DNA of 64,000 nt from Musa acuminata AAA Group (taxonomy: Eukaryota > Streptophyta > Magnoliopsida > Zingiberales > Musaceae): positions 22,663,001-22,727,000 of the forward strand of contig NC_088345.1 of the NCBI RefSeq assembly GCF_036884655.1, read 5' to 3'. Both the position numbers and the translations under genes were made by a program. The notes beneath the pieces were generated by a model. The model saw nothing but the letters and a program-made list of their open reading frames with translations. It had not been told where the DNA came from and ran no database searches. Of this stretch, positions 20,825 through 33,755 are shown in pieces; position 1 is the stretch's first letter; each line of letters starts with the position of its first letter.

Positions 20825-21449
20825 TGTACCATACAATGCAGGCGGTGGTACCACTCGTACTTGTAAGACTCAAAATTTTAAATTTTTGGCTTTATTTTTG
20901 AAACCATTTATGGCCTATAAATATCCCACATGGGCAGCAAGAAAGTAGCAAGAATTCTTTAGGAAAAAATCGAGTAAACTCTGCCAAAACTTTAAGTTCC
21001 CTCCTCCTAGTGCTTAGAGTTAGTCTCAAGGGCGGTGTGTGAGAGAATACTTATAAAATAGTGACTTGTATGGGTTATCTCCTAAACCCATGAAATGGAG
21101 AAAGTGCTATAAAGAGGTAGTTGGTCTTTGCCTATTGAAGGAAGAGCCGGTGACCTCAACGGAGGAGGAATCGAAAGTGGATGTAGGTCACTATGACCAA
21201 ACCACTATAAATTCCGATGTGTTCTTTCCTTACTGCTTATTCTCTTTACTATATTCTACTTTCCTTCATTGTAAACTATCTAATCCCCTATTCTTTATTT
21301 ACTTGCAAACTTATACGAGTCAAACAAATGGTTCTTATCAAAATCAGTTTTTATCGTACGAAGATTTTCAAACCAACATAATTTTTTCACTACACTAATT
21401 CACCACCAACCCCCCCCCCCCTTGTGTTAGTGTCGACTCGATCTTAATA
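20825..21449 (+). repeat. Element C 5' LTR, 3' part
   Basis: It resumes after the insertion of element A. It has one GC-rich module (GGCGGTGGTACCAC, 20841-20854), TATAAATA at 20916-20923, a C run near 21410-21421 and a degraded end (CTTAATA for CCTAACA) before the PBS. The 5' part of this LTR should lie left of element A, beyond the window. Confidence 0.75.
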
Positions 21450-21451
21450 GT

Positions 21452-21463
21452 TGGTATTAGAGC
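21452..21463 (+). other. Primer-binding site of element C, one mismatch
   Basis: TGGTATTAGAGC, one change from TGGTATCAGAGC. Confidence 0.75.
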
Positions 21464-21499
21464 CATGTTATTTCTTATTTAGTTTAATACCCAAGAGAA

Positions 21500-22440
21500 A
21501 TGGTTCTTTTCGACTTTCAAGAGGGTCACTATATCATTCGTCCTCTTATGTTAAATAGGACTAACTATACTTTTTAGAAAACTCGGATGAGAGTTTTCTT
21601 ACTTTTTATGAGCTTTAATTTATGGAATATTATTGAACTTAATTTTCAAACACCTTGTAAATCTATGAATGAATGGAGTGATTTTGAAAAAAAATCTTTT
21701 TCCTTAAATGCAAAATCTATGAATACTTTGTTTTATGCTTTGGATAAAAATGAGTTTAATCATATTTCTATTTGTAAAACTGTGCATGACATTTGACATA
21801 CACTTGAAATCACACACGAAGGCACAAGTAGAGTTAAAGATTCTAAAGTTAATCTTTTGATGCATGATTTTGAATTGTTTTGTATGAAACCAAGCAAAAC
21901 CATTAGAGACATATACACCCGTTTTACGGATATCATCAATAGTTTAAAAGCACTTGGTAAAATTTTTTAAAATTTTGAACTTATTAATAAAATACTAAGA
22001 TTCTTCCAAAAAGTTAGGATCCGAAAGTAACAATAATACAAGAGGTAAAAGACTTAAACAAGTTTCCACTTAAAGAACTTATTGATTCATTGATGACATA
22101 TGAAATGATGTGTAAGACATATGATGAACTTGATGAACATGAGAATAATTTTTCAAAGAATAGGAAGGACTTGACACTTAAAACAAAAGAATACCACTTG
22201 AGCGAAAGCTCAAATGATGATGACATAGAACTCCTCATAAATAAATTTATAAAATTTATAAAACATAAAACTAAGAATAAAAATAAACATAAAAAGAAAA
22301 AAATTGCCAAGGAAGAAGTACTCAAGGACGAATTGAGTGCATCTGAAGACGAGGAGCAAACCAATAAAGACGAGGTGGCGTTTCACAATGAGGTATATAA
22401 CTTACCCGAAATGTATTTACCTTACTATGAAATTACTTGA
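21500..22440 (+). pseudogene. Copia Gag-like frame of element C, heavily decayed
   Basis: Starts at the ATG at 21500 in the same position after the PBS as in the 1108-14253 element. The Trp codon of the YWKTRM motif is replaced by a stop. Homology then continues (MNEWSDFEKKSFSLNAKSMNTLF in part; ITHEGTSRVKDSKVN; YTRFTDIINSLKALG) with stops in FDIW (TGA, 21794-21796) and after KIF, and a frameshift near 22010. The last block (22090-22440) is open for 116 codons and is acidic then lysine-rich. There is no CCHC knuckle and no pol after it. It is an older relative of the gag-only element at 1108. Confidence 0.82.
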
Positions 22441-25056
22441 TGCTTTTTCATGAGCTATTTTTAAATTAGTTAGTATAAAAAATAAATAATAAATAATAAT
22501 AAAAAAAATTATGATAATTACATGTTTTATGATAAAGGAATAAAAATGTTAAAATTAAATGTAATGCTTGTACACCAAATAAGATTAATTCTATGCATGT
22601 TTTAAGAAGCAACAATGTATATCTTAATAATTTCCATATTGCTTTTCGATTATAAATGATGATGCATGGTTTTTGTATAGAAGACTAAGCATGAAAAGTT
22701 AGATTCATCTAAAAAGAAAAATACATAACTACAACAAACAAAATGATTTTGATTAAAAATTCTTTATAAAATCAATTTGATGATTTAATGATGCATAATG
22801 ATGTAATTATTAATGAAAATATTAAAAGTTTTTGTATCATGCATGATGATTTTATAATGCATGAGATTTAGAAATTATGTATGATGATTTTTGTGATTTA
22901 TAGCTTATTATTCTTTATGGTAATAAATTTTACACTTTCACTTTAAATGATGATATATATTTTGATTTGGAAAAAAAAAAGGAACAAGGACATGCTTGTA
23001 TGAAATCAATCACATGAATTGAAACGACTAAAAAAGGAATGCATTTTGAAAATATCTCTATCTTATCGATTTTTTAATAAGAAATTGATAAATCTATTTA
23101 TATCATTTTGAATCTCTTAAAAGTGATTTTGATGATTTATTGATTTGAATTTGGATGAGTTTCATCTAACCATGATTTTTATCTTGATTTCTCGATATTT
23201 ATAACTTAAGATTTATTCTATATGAATCAAGATCTTTTATCCTCGATGTTTCTTTTTGCTATCTACTATCTAAATGAATCATGATATATATCATTGCTAT
23301 GTTTCTTCTTGTTGTTTACTAAAGAGAAAAATTTTTCTAAATAAATCATGATTTTTTAAAATTATAATTTTTTTATGATTCATAATAAATTGAGAGATAT
23401 TATATATGAATCAAGATCCTTTGTATTCTCTCATGACCCCTTTTGCTATAGGAATGTCTTTATCTATATCATGATCTTGAATTCTTGATATTAATACTTA
23501 AAATCTTTCTATGAATCAAGATCTTATTTTTTAATTCCCATAGTTCTTTTTTTTTGCTATTTACTATGATTCTTCTTTTCGCTATTTGAGTCATCCAAAA
23601 AAAAGAATCATAATTTTTCTCCTGATTTTTCGATATTCATAATTTGAAATTTGGTTCATGACTCCCTTGTATTCATGAAGTGTATATCTCATTACCTAAT
23701 TAATTTTTCTTAATAATCTTCATATGATGATATGAAATTAAGCATGAAATACTCATGATATTATGTTGATGCATACAAATGAGAATTTATGATCATGGTA
23801 GGATGTAATGTAATTTGATATTTTGATACCATCATGATTTAAAATATTTATGATTTATATATCTCATGATATGATTGAATCATTGTTGTAAAAGAAAAAG
23901 GAAATTGTTATTGCACATTGCAAAAGAGAACCAAAAAAGTGCTAGCTTGAATGATAAACTTAAATCTCCCAAATGCATAAACTCTTCTTATACATTTTTT
24001 TGGATCATGATCTTGATTTCTTAATTTTTATGACTTGAGTTTTCTTTTTAAATCAAGATCAATTCCTATCATTCCTTCTATTTACAAAAGAAGAGATTTG
24101 TCAAAAATGACACATGGTCTTTTGGTATTCATGAATTAATCTTTCAGTTTTGATGATTGAAATATTGATGCAAATTTATTGTTTATCTTTGCCATGATGT
24201 GAAAATTGATATAAAGGGAAAATAATTATAAAATTATATTATTCCCTTCTATTTGACAATGATAAACGAGGAGATAAAATCTACTAGCTTGCACAATTTA
24301 AGAAAAAGCTAAAACTTGTTAGCCTGCACATTTCAAAGAAAGACAAAATTTGCTAGATTGTATATTCTAAAATGATGCATTACTATCTTGCTAGCTTGCC
24401 ATTTATTATCTTGCATTCTATTTCAAAAACTTGCTAGCCTTCATATTTCAAGAGAAGTAACACTTGCCAAATTACTAGCTTGTATATTGTAAAATGATAT
24501 AAAATTTGCTAACCTTGTATGTTCTATAATAAAGTAGAACTTGCATGTTTCAAAAATTGCTAGCTTGCACTTCTCAAAAGAGAAGAAAGAACTTGCTATC
24601 TCGAACATCACCAAGAATTGCTAGCTTGCTATCTAAAAAAAAAAAGGAAGTTAAATTTGCAAACTTGCACAACTTAAAATTGTTGCTAGCTTATATGTTG
24701 TAAAACTTGCATATCTCAAAAACTTGCTAGATGCACTTCTCCTTTTTGTTGATGACAATGGGGGAGAAGGTATGATGATAATCATGCATATTATGCCTAA
24801 AATAATAATTTAAAATTATGTATGATGATCATGTATATAATGATGATTTTGAATATATACATTATGTTTTGGAATGATGCATGCAATACTCATGATTTTA
24901 TTATGATGATATATATGTTGTATTACATATGATGTGATTAAAATAGTTTCAACTTAGACTAAAAGATTATTATTTATTTAAATAATGCCTTATTTCAATA
25001 TGACATATTGATAGGGGGAGTTTAGTTTAAACTATGTTATCAATTGGTTGTCATCA
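22441..25056 (+). other. Non-coding AT-rich spacer of element C
   Basis: 2.6 kb with no credible gene. AT-rich, with ATGATG words, then a GCTAGCTTG-module series (about 24290-24735), and T-rich plus GGGGGAG tracts such as 24740-24765. This is the same architecture as the spacers of the 1108-14253 element, though the sequence has drifted. A hairpin-like GAGTTTAG-TTTAAACT stretch (about 25017-25035) precedes the PPT. Confidence 0.7.
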
Positions 25057-25072
25057 TAAAAAATGGGGAGAT
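25057..25072 (+). other. Polypurine tract of element C
   Basis: AAAAAATGGGGAGAT immediately before the TGTTGAATC LTR start. Confidence 0.75.
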
Positions 25073-25417
25073 TGTTGAATCTCGGATTTTTATGATGAAA
25101 TCAATTGATGAGTTTGTGATCTACTCTGTATTTTGAGTGACGTAGGACTAGCTTCGATTAAGGAGAGGTAAATTGATTAAAGCAATAAGAATCATACATT
25201 GGGCTAGAGTGAACTTGTTAGAAGATTAGATGTCGGGCCAGAGGATCGGTCGGTGTGTCGGTAGACGGCTTCATGCCGTGAATTTAGGCATCGAGCCGAA
25301 GGATTGGACATTGTGCCAAGGAGATCAAAAGTTGTGGGAGTCAATATGCTGATTGGGTAATATGCCGAAGGAGAGGATAATACGCCGAAGGATCGGACGA
25401 GCGTCGAATGAACCAAT
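25073..25417 (+). repeat. Element C 3' LTR, 5' part
   Basis: Starts TGTTGAATCTCGG. It is interrupted at 25418 by a solo A-type LTR with target duplication CCAAT (25413-25417 and 43190-43194). The LTR resumes at 43195. Confidence 0.82.
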
Positions 25418-26436
25418 TGCTAGTCATAGGTGCCCAGCAAGCTAATCACGTGAGTGATGACACGTGTGACTTGATACATAATCTTTTTGCTTATTATATT
25501 TTGATATTTATCACTTTATATCAACTATTGCATATATGCATGTATATATTATGATGTCCTTGGATCTGTGCAATGGAAATTGGATCGTGATGAGATCACG
25601 ATAATGAGACCAATTCACCTTTAAACATAGATCCTAAATAATCTCGGTCATACATTACTCGAGAGGGACATTGAGATAACTGGATAGACTGGTGTGCTGT
25701 ATACCTATCCATATGATGAATATAGCTGGTCTCATAGCTGCTCGTGAGGGGACACTAGAGATATAGTATAGATGCTCATTGGAGAATGAGTTCATTGATT
25801 GATCCGCTTACAGAATGCTGAATGGTTGATGATACCTTATTGTCAAACATCGATTCCGTAGTCCCAATGGTCTATTTGGTCCTTAGACTTGAGACCTCAA
25901 GGATGTCCTATATGAGTGCTCCATTCTTTGAAACTAGACTTATAGGTTTGGATGTCCCAGATCTAGTACAGTTGGTCATCGGGAGTGGCAATCAACCTTA
26001 CGAGGGCTATTGAGTGTTATGATAGGAATACCACAAGTGTTCTTGCTCAGACAAATCCCTGGCCAGGGTCATTCAGATTGAAAGAGAGAAAGAGTTCTCC
26101 GGGAGAATCCGATTAGACCAAGACTCGAGTAGAAACCGTATAGGTTTGACAGCACCATGCTCGGTATACGGTCTTTGAGATATTAGATGGATAATGGACT
26201 ATAGGTACATGGTAACTGAGGATAGATAGGTTCAATGGATTGGATTCCCTTGTATCGTCTAGGGACTATGGCGTAGTGGCCTAGTACGTCCGTAGTCGAT
26301 GAGTCGAGTGAATTATTATGGAGATAATAATTTACTGAGTTAGAAGGAGTTCTGACAGGTATGACTCACAGCCAGCTTGATATTTAGCCTAGAGGATCAC
26401 ACACATATGGTAGGCATTGCGATGAGTAGAGGTTCA
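25418..26436 (+). mobile_element. Solo A-type LTR, left part
   Basis: Starts TGCTAGTCATAGGTGC and is collinear with 19224-20824 up to GTAGAGGTTCA. It is then split by element B, whose GTTCA target duplication is at 26432-26436 and 42628-42632. With 42633-43189 it makes a complete LTR of about 1.58 kb, with no internal region, flanked by CCAAT. That is the signature of LTR-LTR recombination. Confidence 0.88.
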
Positions 26437-27661
26437 TGTTAGGATCAAGAGCACTAAGAGGGGGGGGGGGGGGGGGGGTGAATTAGTGCAGCAGAAAACT
26501 TTCTGCGATTAAAACCGAAAGCTGCGTTCGCACGATAAAAACAATTTCTGTGTGAAAGTCGATACTGAGCAAGATTAAAGTTAATCTTGCAGGCAGTTTG
26601 TAGCTATGATGAAAACCAGAATATAGGAGCAAACTGAAATCCGATGTTCGTACGAAGAAACTGATTTATGTCTAAATGCTGATTCGTAAATCACTTGATT
26701 AGACAAGACGCAGTTTAAGCAAGAGTATAAAGGCAGTGTGCAGTTATGGTAAAGCTCAAAATGTAAACGCAATCTGCAATATGATGATCGTACGAAAAAA
26801 CAGATTTACGTCTAAACGCATATTTAGAAAGTTCTGAACTTAGAAACTTATTCGTAAGATCGCAGAAGGCAGTAAACAGTTATGATTGAAATCAAAACGT
26901 AAATGTAAACTGAAATATGATGATCATACAAAAAAAGCTGATTTACGTCTAAACGTAGATTCGGAAAGCTCTGAACTTAGAAACTCGTTCGTAAAATCGC
27001 AGAAGGCAGTAAGCTATTGAGAAGTTTGCAGTGAAGGTAAAATGCTCAAAGGAAATGCAAACCGAGATTTAGAGTGGTTCGGTCAATCTTGACCTACTCC
27101 ACTTTTGGCTTCCTCCACCGACTAGGTCACCGACGTCAACTAGAGGCCTTCCTTCAATAAGCGAAGGCCAACCACCCTTTTACAGATTCACTCCTTTTGA
27201 CAGGCTTAGGAGACAACCCTTACAGAAGTTTTCTCTCCTCTCTTTACAACACAAACTTTGAAGAACAAGAGGAGGAGAACTTTTGGTCTTTACAACAGTT
27301 TTGAGCTCTAAAAATCACAGAAAGATATCAAGATTTCGAATGTAAGTTGCTGCCTTTCAGTGCTGAATGGGTGGGGTATTTATAGGCCCCAACCCAGTTC
27401 AAATTTGGAGCTCAAATCTGTCAATTCCCGGAATTCCGGGATCAGGCGGTTGCACCTCCTGACTGGGGCGGTTGCACCGCCTGGCAGAGCTCGAAGACTG
27501 AGCCTCTGGGCGGTGCCACCTCTGTCAGGGGCGGTTGCACCTCTCTGCCATAGCTTGAAGACCGAGCTCAGGCTGTTGCACCTCCTGACTAGGGCGGTTG
27601 CACCGCTTAGCAGAGCTCGAAACTTAAGCTCAGGCGGTGCCACCTCTTGTCAGGAGAGGTT
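26437..27661 (-). repeat. Element B 3' LTR, 3' part
   Basis: On the plus strand it begins TGTTAGGATCAAGAGC and then a G run of about 18-20 bases. It carries the TATA complement at 27377-27384 and GC-rich modules from 27445. It is interrupted after the AGGTT target site (27657-27661) by a solo LTR. Confidence 0.88.
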
Positions 27662-29154
27662 TATTAGGAAATCATGGGGGCGACATCATATGCGCAGCGG
27701 AAGAACAAGAAAACAAAAATCCCTGATTCCCAAAAAGATGTTCGTCGTCGTGCGAAGATTGGTGCGCAAAAAATCCGCAAAACAAAAAACTACATATAGA
27801 GATTGTGTTACCTAAGGAGATCGTATATCCCTGTTTCCTTGCAGATCCTTAGGAGAGGGTGAAGGAGGTCAAGCGTCCTCCTCTCTAGCGGTGATCCATA
27901 CAGTAGGGTTGCAACGACGCTCCTCAAAACTCCAGGCCTACTCTGAGGTGGAGAGGGAGAGGAGAATAGGAAGGGCAAGCAAAGACTCTAGCCTATGAGG
28001 CTGTGAATCCCTCCTATTTATAGAGATCTCGTGTCAAATCCTAATGGGTCCTTCCCTAGTGGGTATTGGATCTGCATCCAATAAGACAAGGGCTCCGTCG
28101 GATATCTCATATCCGAACCTCTACTCATCGCAATGCATACCATATGTGTGTGACCCTCTAGGCCCAATATCGAGCTGGCCGTGAGTCATACCTGTCAGAA
28201 CTCCTTCTAACTCAGTGAATCATTATCTCTGTAATAATTCACTCGACTCATCGACTACGGACGTACTAGGCCACTACGCCGTAGTCCCTAGACGATACAA
28301 GGGAATCCAATCCATTGGACTTGTCTATCCTCAGTTACCATGTACCTATAGTCCCTCATCCATCTAATATCCCAGAGACCGTATATCGAGCATGGTGCTG
28401 TCAGACCCATACAGTTTCTACTCAAGTCTCGCTCTAATCGGATTCTCCCGGAGAATTCTTTCTCTCTCAACCCGAATGACCCTGGCCAGGGATTTGTCTG
28501 AGCAAGAACACATGGGATATTCCTCTCATGACGTCGAGAGTGGATGATCCTCTGTCGACACTCAATAGCCCTCGTAAGGTCGACTACCACTTCCAATGAC
28601 CAGCTGTACTAGATCTAGGACAACCAAACCTATAAGTCTGGTATCAAAGAGTGGAGCACTCATACAGGACATCCTTGGTGTCTCAAGTCTAAGGACCAGA
28701 TACACCACTAGGACTACGGAATCGCTGTTTGACAATAAGGCATCATCAACCATCCAGCATTTCGTAAGCGGATCAATCAGTGAACTCATTCTCCAATGAG
28801 CACCTGTATTGTATCCCTAGTGTCCCTACATGACCAACTATGAGACCAGCTGCATCCATCATATGGACGGGTATACAGCACACCAGTCTATCCGATTATC
28901 ACGACATCCCTTTCGAGTAACCTATGACCGGGATTATTTAGGATATGTGTTTAAAGGTGAATCGATCTCATTATCGTGATCTCATCACGATCCGATTCCC
29001 ATTGCACAAATCCAAGGACATCATAATATATATATGCATTTATGCAATAGTTATAAAGTGATATACGCCAAAATATAATAAGGAAAAAGATTCTGTATCA
29101 AGTCACACGTGCCATCACTCACGTGATTGGCTTGCTGGGCACCTATGACTAGCA
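27662..29154 (-). mobile_element. Solo A-type LTR inside element B's 3' LTR
   Basis: 1493 bp. On the minus strand it starts TGCTAGTCATAGGTGC (from 29154) and ends in a worn TTTCCTAATA at 27662. AGGTT flanks it (27657-27661, 29155-29159), and the uninterrupted site is visible in B's other LTR near 41965 (AGGAGAGGTTGCACC). No internal sequence remains. Confidence 0.92.
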
Positions 29155-29816
29155 AGGTTGCACCGCCCAGTCTCACTCGGAGACTGAGCCCAGGCGATTG
29201 GACCTCCTGGCTGGGGTGGTTGCACCGCCCAGTCTCCCTGGGAGACTTAGCCTAGGCGGTGCTACCTCTTGGCTTGGGCAGTTGCACCTCCCACAGCAAC
29301 CAGGGTCCGAATGGGTTGATCCATTCGGCCCAATTTGGGTTTTTCAGGGGCCCAATTGCCCCAAGATTAAGCTAATGGGATCACCTCCCATTTTCAACTT
29401 AATCATTAGTGCTAACTACAATAAATCCTAAGACGATTTCTGCAGCTTGCTCCGGTACGTCAATCGCTTCTTCCGGCGAGTTTCCGGCGAACTTTCGTCG
29501 ATCATCCGATGAACCCTTGGTGATGCTCCTGCGGACTTCCGGCAAACTCCTAGACTTGCGACGATCCACTTGGCAAGTTCCAACGAGCTTCTTTGGCAAG
29601 CTTCTGGACTTCTCGGATTTGTTCCCGCAGAACCTCCGACGATTGTCCGAACTTCCGTCGAGCTCTTGAACTCCCAACGTGATCATTGTCATGACTCCGG
29701 CGCAACTCCTGCTGCATGTCTTACTTTCATCGTAGTTAATCCTGCACACTTATCTCAACACATAGATTAGACAACAAATGACAATTGACTTCATCATCAA
29801 AATCCGAGATTCAACA
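29155..29816 (-). repeat. Element B 3' LTR, 5' part
   Basis: Continues the LTR after the solo insertion. It has more GC-rich modules (to about 29293) and the conserved GGGCCCAATTGCCCC stretch, and ends at TTCAACA on the plus strand, which is the TGTTGAATC start on the minus strand. Confidence 0.88.
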
Positions 29817-29830
29817 ATCTCCCCCTTTTT
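29817..29830 (-). other. Polypurine tract of element B
   Basis: Minus strand AAAAAGGGGGAGAT next to the LTR start. A second, similar tract lies inside the spacer at about 30318-30343. Confidence 0.85.
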
Positions 29831-30729
29831 GATGATGACAATCAATTGATAATGGAGTTAACCTTAACTCCCCCTGTCTATATGCCATACTTGAGATAAG
29901 TCATTCTTGAATTCAAAACCTTAAGAATTCAAGAGACATATTCCCATCATGATTCCTATCATGATGTATCTCTTTGAAGATGATGTCAAGGCTTGACATT
30001 CATTTTCAAATTTTACATTCCAAGTTTGAATGATGATAATAGTAGCAATTCATGTCTTTGTAAGATATCAACATGTAAAGCTGTGAAGTAAGATTTTAAT
30101 ATCATTACATGATGCACGCATTTCAAATATTTTAGCAAGGATTTGCATTTAATCACATGGTAAGATTTCAGCTCGTACAATACAAGTTTTTGTTTGATAT
30201 CTTGACACATGGCATAATGCATATTATAGCAATGATAGCAATCATATATTTCTTGGTGATGCAAGCATGGCCTAATCAGTGCATCAGTGTTTATAGCATC
30301 AAATCAATTCATAAATTTCTCCCCCTTTGTCATCAACAAAAAGAATGGTAGATGTGATACCAGGAGAACAATGTAAGCAAGTTATTAAGCATATAAAAGA
30401 AGGCATGATAAGTATAATGCTTTGAATACTTTCTTCTCCTTGTATGTTATAATTTTTTGTGCATGAAGGAGGAAAGTCATTTTATCAAATCCATTTCGAA
30501 AAAATATTTTTCAAGCATTCGGACAAGACTATGCTACAGATTTTCAAATGAAGACAAAACATTTTTGTATTCAACTCATAATTTCCAATATATTATTTGA
30601 TCAAGTGATACCAAGGAATGTAATGGTAATCAAGTGATTTGATTATTCAATAAAGTCCGAAAAGTAATTTTAACTAGTTTAAGTATTCGGACATATCAAC
30701 ATTCCTAATTCTCTTCTTATAAAATCAAA
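29831..30729 (-). other. Spacer between pol and PPT of element B
   Basis: 0.9 kb of AT-rich sequence with no credible gene. It contains the hairpin GGAGTTAACCTTAACTCC (29854-29871) near the PPT and a second polypurine-like block preceded by T-rich sequence. SIRE elements in some plants carry an env-like frame here; none is seen. Confidence 0.7.
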
Positions 30730-32160
30730 TTATTCTTCACTTAGAGGTTTTGTAAAAATATCGGCTAGTTGATGTTTAGTATCAATGAACTCTATAATTA
30801 TATCATGATTAGTAACATGATCTCGTATAAAATGATGTCTAATATCAATATGTTTTGTTCTTGAGTGTTGTATAGGGTTCTTTGTTAAGCATATTGCACT
30901 TGTGTTATCACATTTAATTAGAATATTTTTAAGATGAACTTTATAATCTTCTAAGGTATTTTTCATCCATACTACTTGTGCACAGCATGCACTTGCTGCA
31001 ATATATTCAGCTTCGGTTGTCGATAGAGCAACCGAGTTTTGTTTCTTAGATGACCAGGAAACAAGGGCATGTCCTAAGAATTGACATGTTCCTGATGTGC
31101 TTTTTCTATCTAATCTACAGCCAGCAAAGTCCGCATCAGCATAAGCAATTAACTCAAGATTCTCTGATTTTGGGTACCATAATCCTAGATTTGTGGTACC
31201 ATTAAGATATCCGAGTATTCTTTTAACTGCTTTGAGATGAGATATCTTAGGGTTTGATTGAAATCTAGCACAAAGTCCTACACTGAACATGATGTCTGGT
31301 CTAGTTGCAGTGAGGTAAAGTAAACTTCCTATCATACCCCTATAAGTTTTTTGATCGAAGCTTTCTCCACTTTCATCAATTTCTAACTTAGTGGAGGTGC
31401 TCATAGGAGTGTTAATAGCTTTTGAGTTATTCATATTAAACTTCTTTAGTAAATTCATAGTATATTTAGTTTGACTAATAAAGATGTCATTGCTTAGTTG
31501 TTTGATTTGTAAACCTAAGAAGAATGTTAACTCTCCCATTAAACTCATTTCGAATTCAAGACTCATAGTTTTAGCAAAAGATTCACAGAGAGATTCATTC
31601 GTAGAACCAAAGATAATATCATCAACATAAATTTGAACAATGAGAAAATTATTTTCAAAATTCTTGATGAATAATGTAGTATCAACCTTGCCTTTCATGA
31701 AATTATTTTTAATAAAAAAATAACTAAGTCTCTCATACCAAGCCCTCGGAGCTTGTTTTAAACCATAGAGAGCTTTAGTTAATCTAAACACATGATTAGG
31801 GAGACTATTATTTTCAAATCCAGGAGGTTGTTCAACATAGACTTCTTCGGAAATAAAGCCATTAAGAAAAGCGCTTTTAACATCCATTTGAAACAACTTA
31901 AAATTATTACTACTAGCGTAGGTAAGAAGCATCATTATGGCTTCTAATCGAGCCACAGGAGCGAAGGTTTCTTCGTAATCGATACATTCTTCTTGGTTGA
32001 AACCTTTGGCCACTAATCTAGCCTTGTTTCTGACCACGATACCATTTTCATCTTGCTTGTTTCTAAAGACCCATTTAGTACCAATAACTAAATGGTCATT
32101 TGGCCTAGGAATAAGCGTCCACACTTCATTTCTCTCAAATTGATTCAATTCATCTTGCAT
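30730..32160 (-). CDS. RT-RNase H of element B, open frame of 476 codons
   Basis: Reverse transcriptase copies element RNA to DNA and RNase H removes the RNA strand. From the internal ATG at 32160 the frame is open to [13 protein letters not shown]. Motifs in order: [49 protein letters not shown] with the first catalytic Asp (about residue 93); [29 protein letters not shown], an intact YVDD box (about residue 180); [19 protein letters not shown]; then RNase H with [34 protein letters not shown] and [16 protein letters not shown]. It is part of a polyprotein: an in-frame TAG (32170-32172) separates it from the integrase frame, so the ATG is not a true gene start. It is the only undamaged enzyme domain pair in the window. 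Confidence 0.9.
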   Translation of the reverse strand: MQDELNQFERNEVWTLIPRPNDHLVIGTKWVFRNKQDENGIVVRNKARLVAKGFNQEECIDYEETFAPVARLEAIMMLLTYASSNNFKLFQMDVKSAFLNGFISEEVYVEQPPGFENNSLPNHVFRLTKALYGLKQAPRAWYERLSYFFIKNNFMKGKVDTTLFIKNFENNFLIVQIYVDDIIFGSTNESLCESFAKTMSLEFEMSLMGELTFFLGLQIKQLSNDIFISQTKYTMNLLKKFNMNNSKAINTPMSTSTKLEIDESGESFDQKTYRGMIGSLLYLTATRPDIMFSVGLCARFQSNPKISHLKAVKRILGYLNGTTNLGLWYPKSENLELIAYADADFAGCRLDRKSTSGTCQFLGHALVSWSSKKQNSVALSTTEAEYIAASACCAQVVWMKNTLEDYKVHLKNILIKCDNTSAICLTKNPIQHSRTKHIDIRHHFIRDHVTNHDIIIEFIDTKHQLADIFTKPLSEE

Positions 32161-32169
32161 TGCGATAAT

Positions 32170-33735
32170 CTATGAATCATCTTTCATGGCTTCATCAATA
32201 CATTTGGGTTCAATTTTGGAGAGAAAAACGGTGTTGGCACAAAAATTTTTAAGAGAAGATCGTGTTTGAACCCCCTTTGATGTATCCCCTAAGATTAGCT
32301 CCTTAGGATGAGCATCTATATACTTCCAATTCTTGGGTAAGGAAATCTGGGAAGTGGATGCATCCAAGTTGCTAGTTGGAGACGGGGTTTCATTTAAATT
32401 CAAGGAATCAAAATTAACATCATCATCAAGATCATTTTTCCTAATTTCGAAAATCTCATTGAAAACAACATGAATGGATTCTTTAATAATTAAAGTTCTT
32501 TTATTGAAGATACGAAAAGCTTTAGAAACCGAAGAATAACCAAGAAAGATTCCTTCATCGGATTTAGCATCAAATTTTCCTAAGTTATCCTTTTCATTCA
32601 AGATAAAACACTTACACCCAAAGACTTTAAAATATAAAACATTGGGTTTTTTGTTATTCCATAACTCATAAGGAGTTTTGGTGAGTAGGGGTCTTACTAG
32701 AACTCTATTCAAAATATAGCATGCAGTGTTTACGGCTTCGGCCCAAAAATATTTAGGTAGGCTATGTTCATTCAACATGGTTCTTGCCATTTCTTGTAAA
32801 TTTCGATTTTTTCTTTCTACTACCCCATTTGTTGAGGATTTCTTGGAGTAGAGAAATTATGGTTGTATCCATTGAGTTCACAGAATTCTTGGAAATCATG
32901 GTTTTGAAATTCTCCACCATGATCACTTCTAATTGACGAAATCATAGAAGCCTTCTCATTTTGAACAAGTTTACAAAACTTGGTAAAATATCTAAAGCAT
33001 TCATTTTTTTGTTTTAAGAAGTAGGTCCATGTATATCTGCTATAGTCATCAACAATGACAAAGGCGTATTTGCTACCTCCTAGACTCGATGTAGAGATTA
33101 GTCCGAACAAGTCCATATGGATCAATTGTAAGGGCCTAGAGGTGCTTATTTGATTCTTAGTTTTGAAACTATCCTTAATTTGTTTACCTAATTGGCAAGC
33201 ATCACATACATTATCTTTGATGAACTTGATATGAGGAATTCCTCTTACAAGTTCTTTAGATGATATTTGAGTGATTAGTTTCATGCTAGCATAACCTAAT
33301 CTTCTATGCCATAGCCAAGCATCCACATTCAAAATCGAAAAACATATTTCATTACACAAATCATTTATGTCAATAGTGTATACGTTATTTTGTTTTAATG
33401 CAATCATAGACATGTTTTTATATGGTTTTTCAATGATGCAAGCATTAGATTCAAATTTGACAGTGTATCCTTTATCACATAATTGACTAATGCTCAAGAG
33501 GTTATGTTTTAAACCATCAACTAACAAAACATCTTCAATAAAGAAGTTGGATTTGTTACCTATGGTTCCTTTGCCAATGATTTTACCCTTGTTGTTGTCT
33601 CCGAAGGTGACATAGCCTTCGTCTATGCTAGTAAGCTTAGAGAATTGAGATGGATCTCCGGTCATATGCCTTGAGCATCCACTATCAAGGTACCATCTCT
33701 TGCTCCTAGCTTGCGATAGTGTGGGTTTCTATAAG
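32170..33735 (-). pseudogene. Protease and integrase of element B
   Basis: Protease active site: RWYLDSGCSRHMTGDPS near 33670-33715. Its FGDNNKGKIIGKGTIG and LLVDGLKHNLLSISQLC blocks follow. Integrase: LWHRRLGYASMK with CDACQLGKQ zinc pattern, HMDLFG (first Asp), VIVDDYSRYTW (second Asp), SIRSDHGGEF and the GVVER region. A one-base deletion near 32833 in the CAACAAAAT stretch shifts the frame, ending one frame at 32820 and resuming from 32790. C-terminal domain motifs [23 protein letters not shown] and [13 protein letters not shown] are present. An in-frame TAG at 32170-32172 ends it. Normal Copia order; two lesions block a full polyprotein. Confidence 0.88.
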
Positions 33736-33755
33736 AAAGGATGATTTTTAGGTAC

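Noticed and set aside
29831..30729. Possible env-like gene after pol in the SIRE-like element B
   Set aside because: Only short frames, no signal peptide, transmembrane or coiled-coil pattern.
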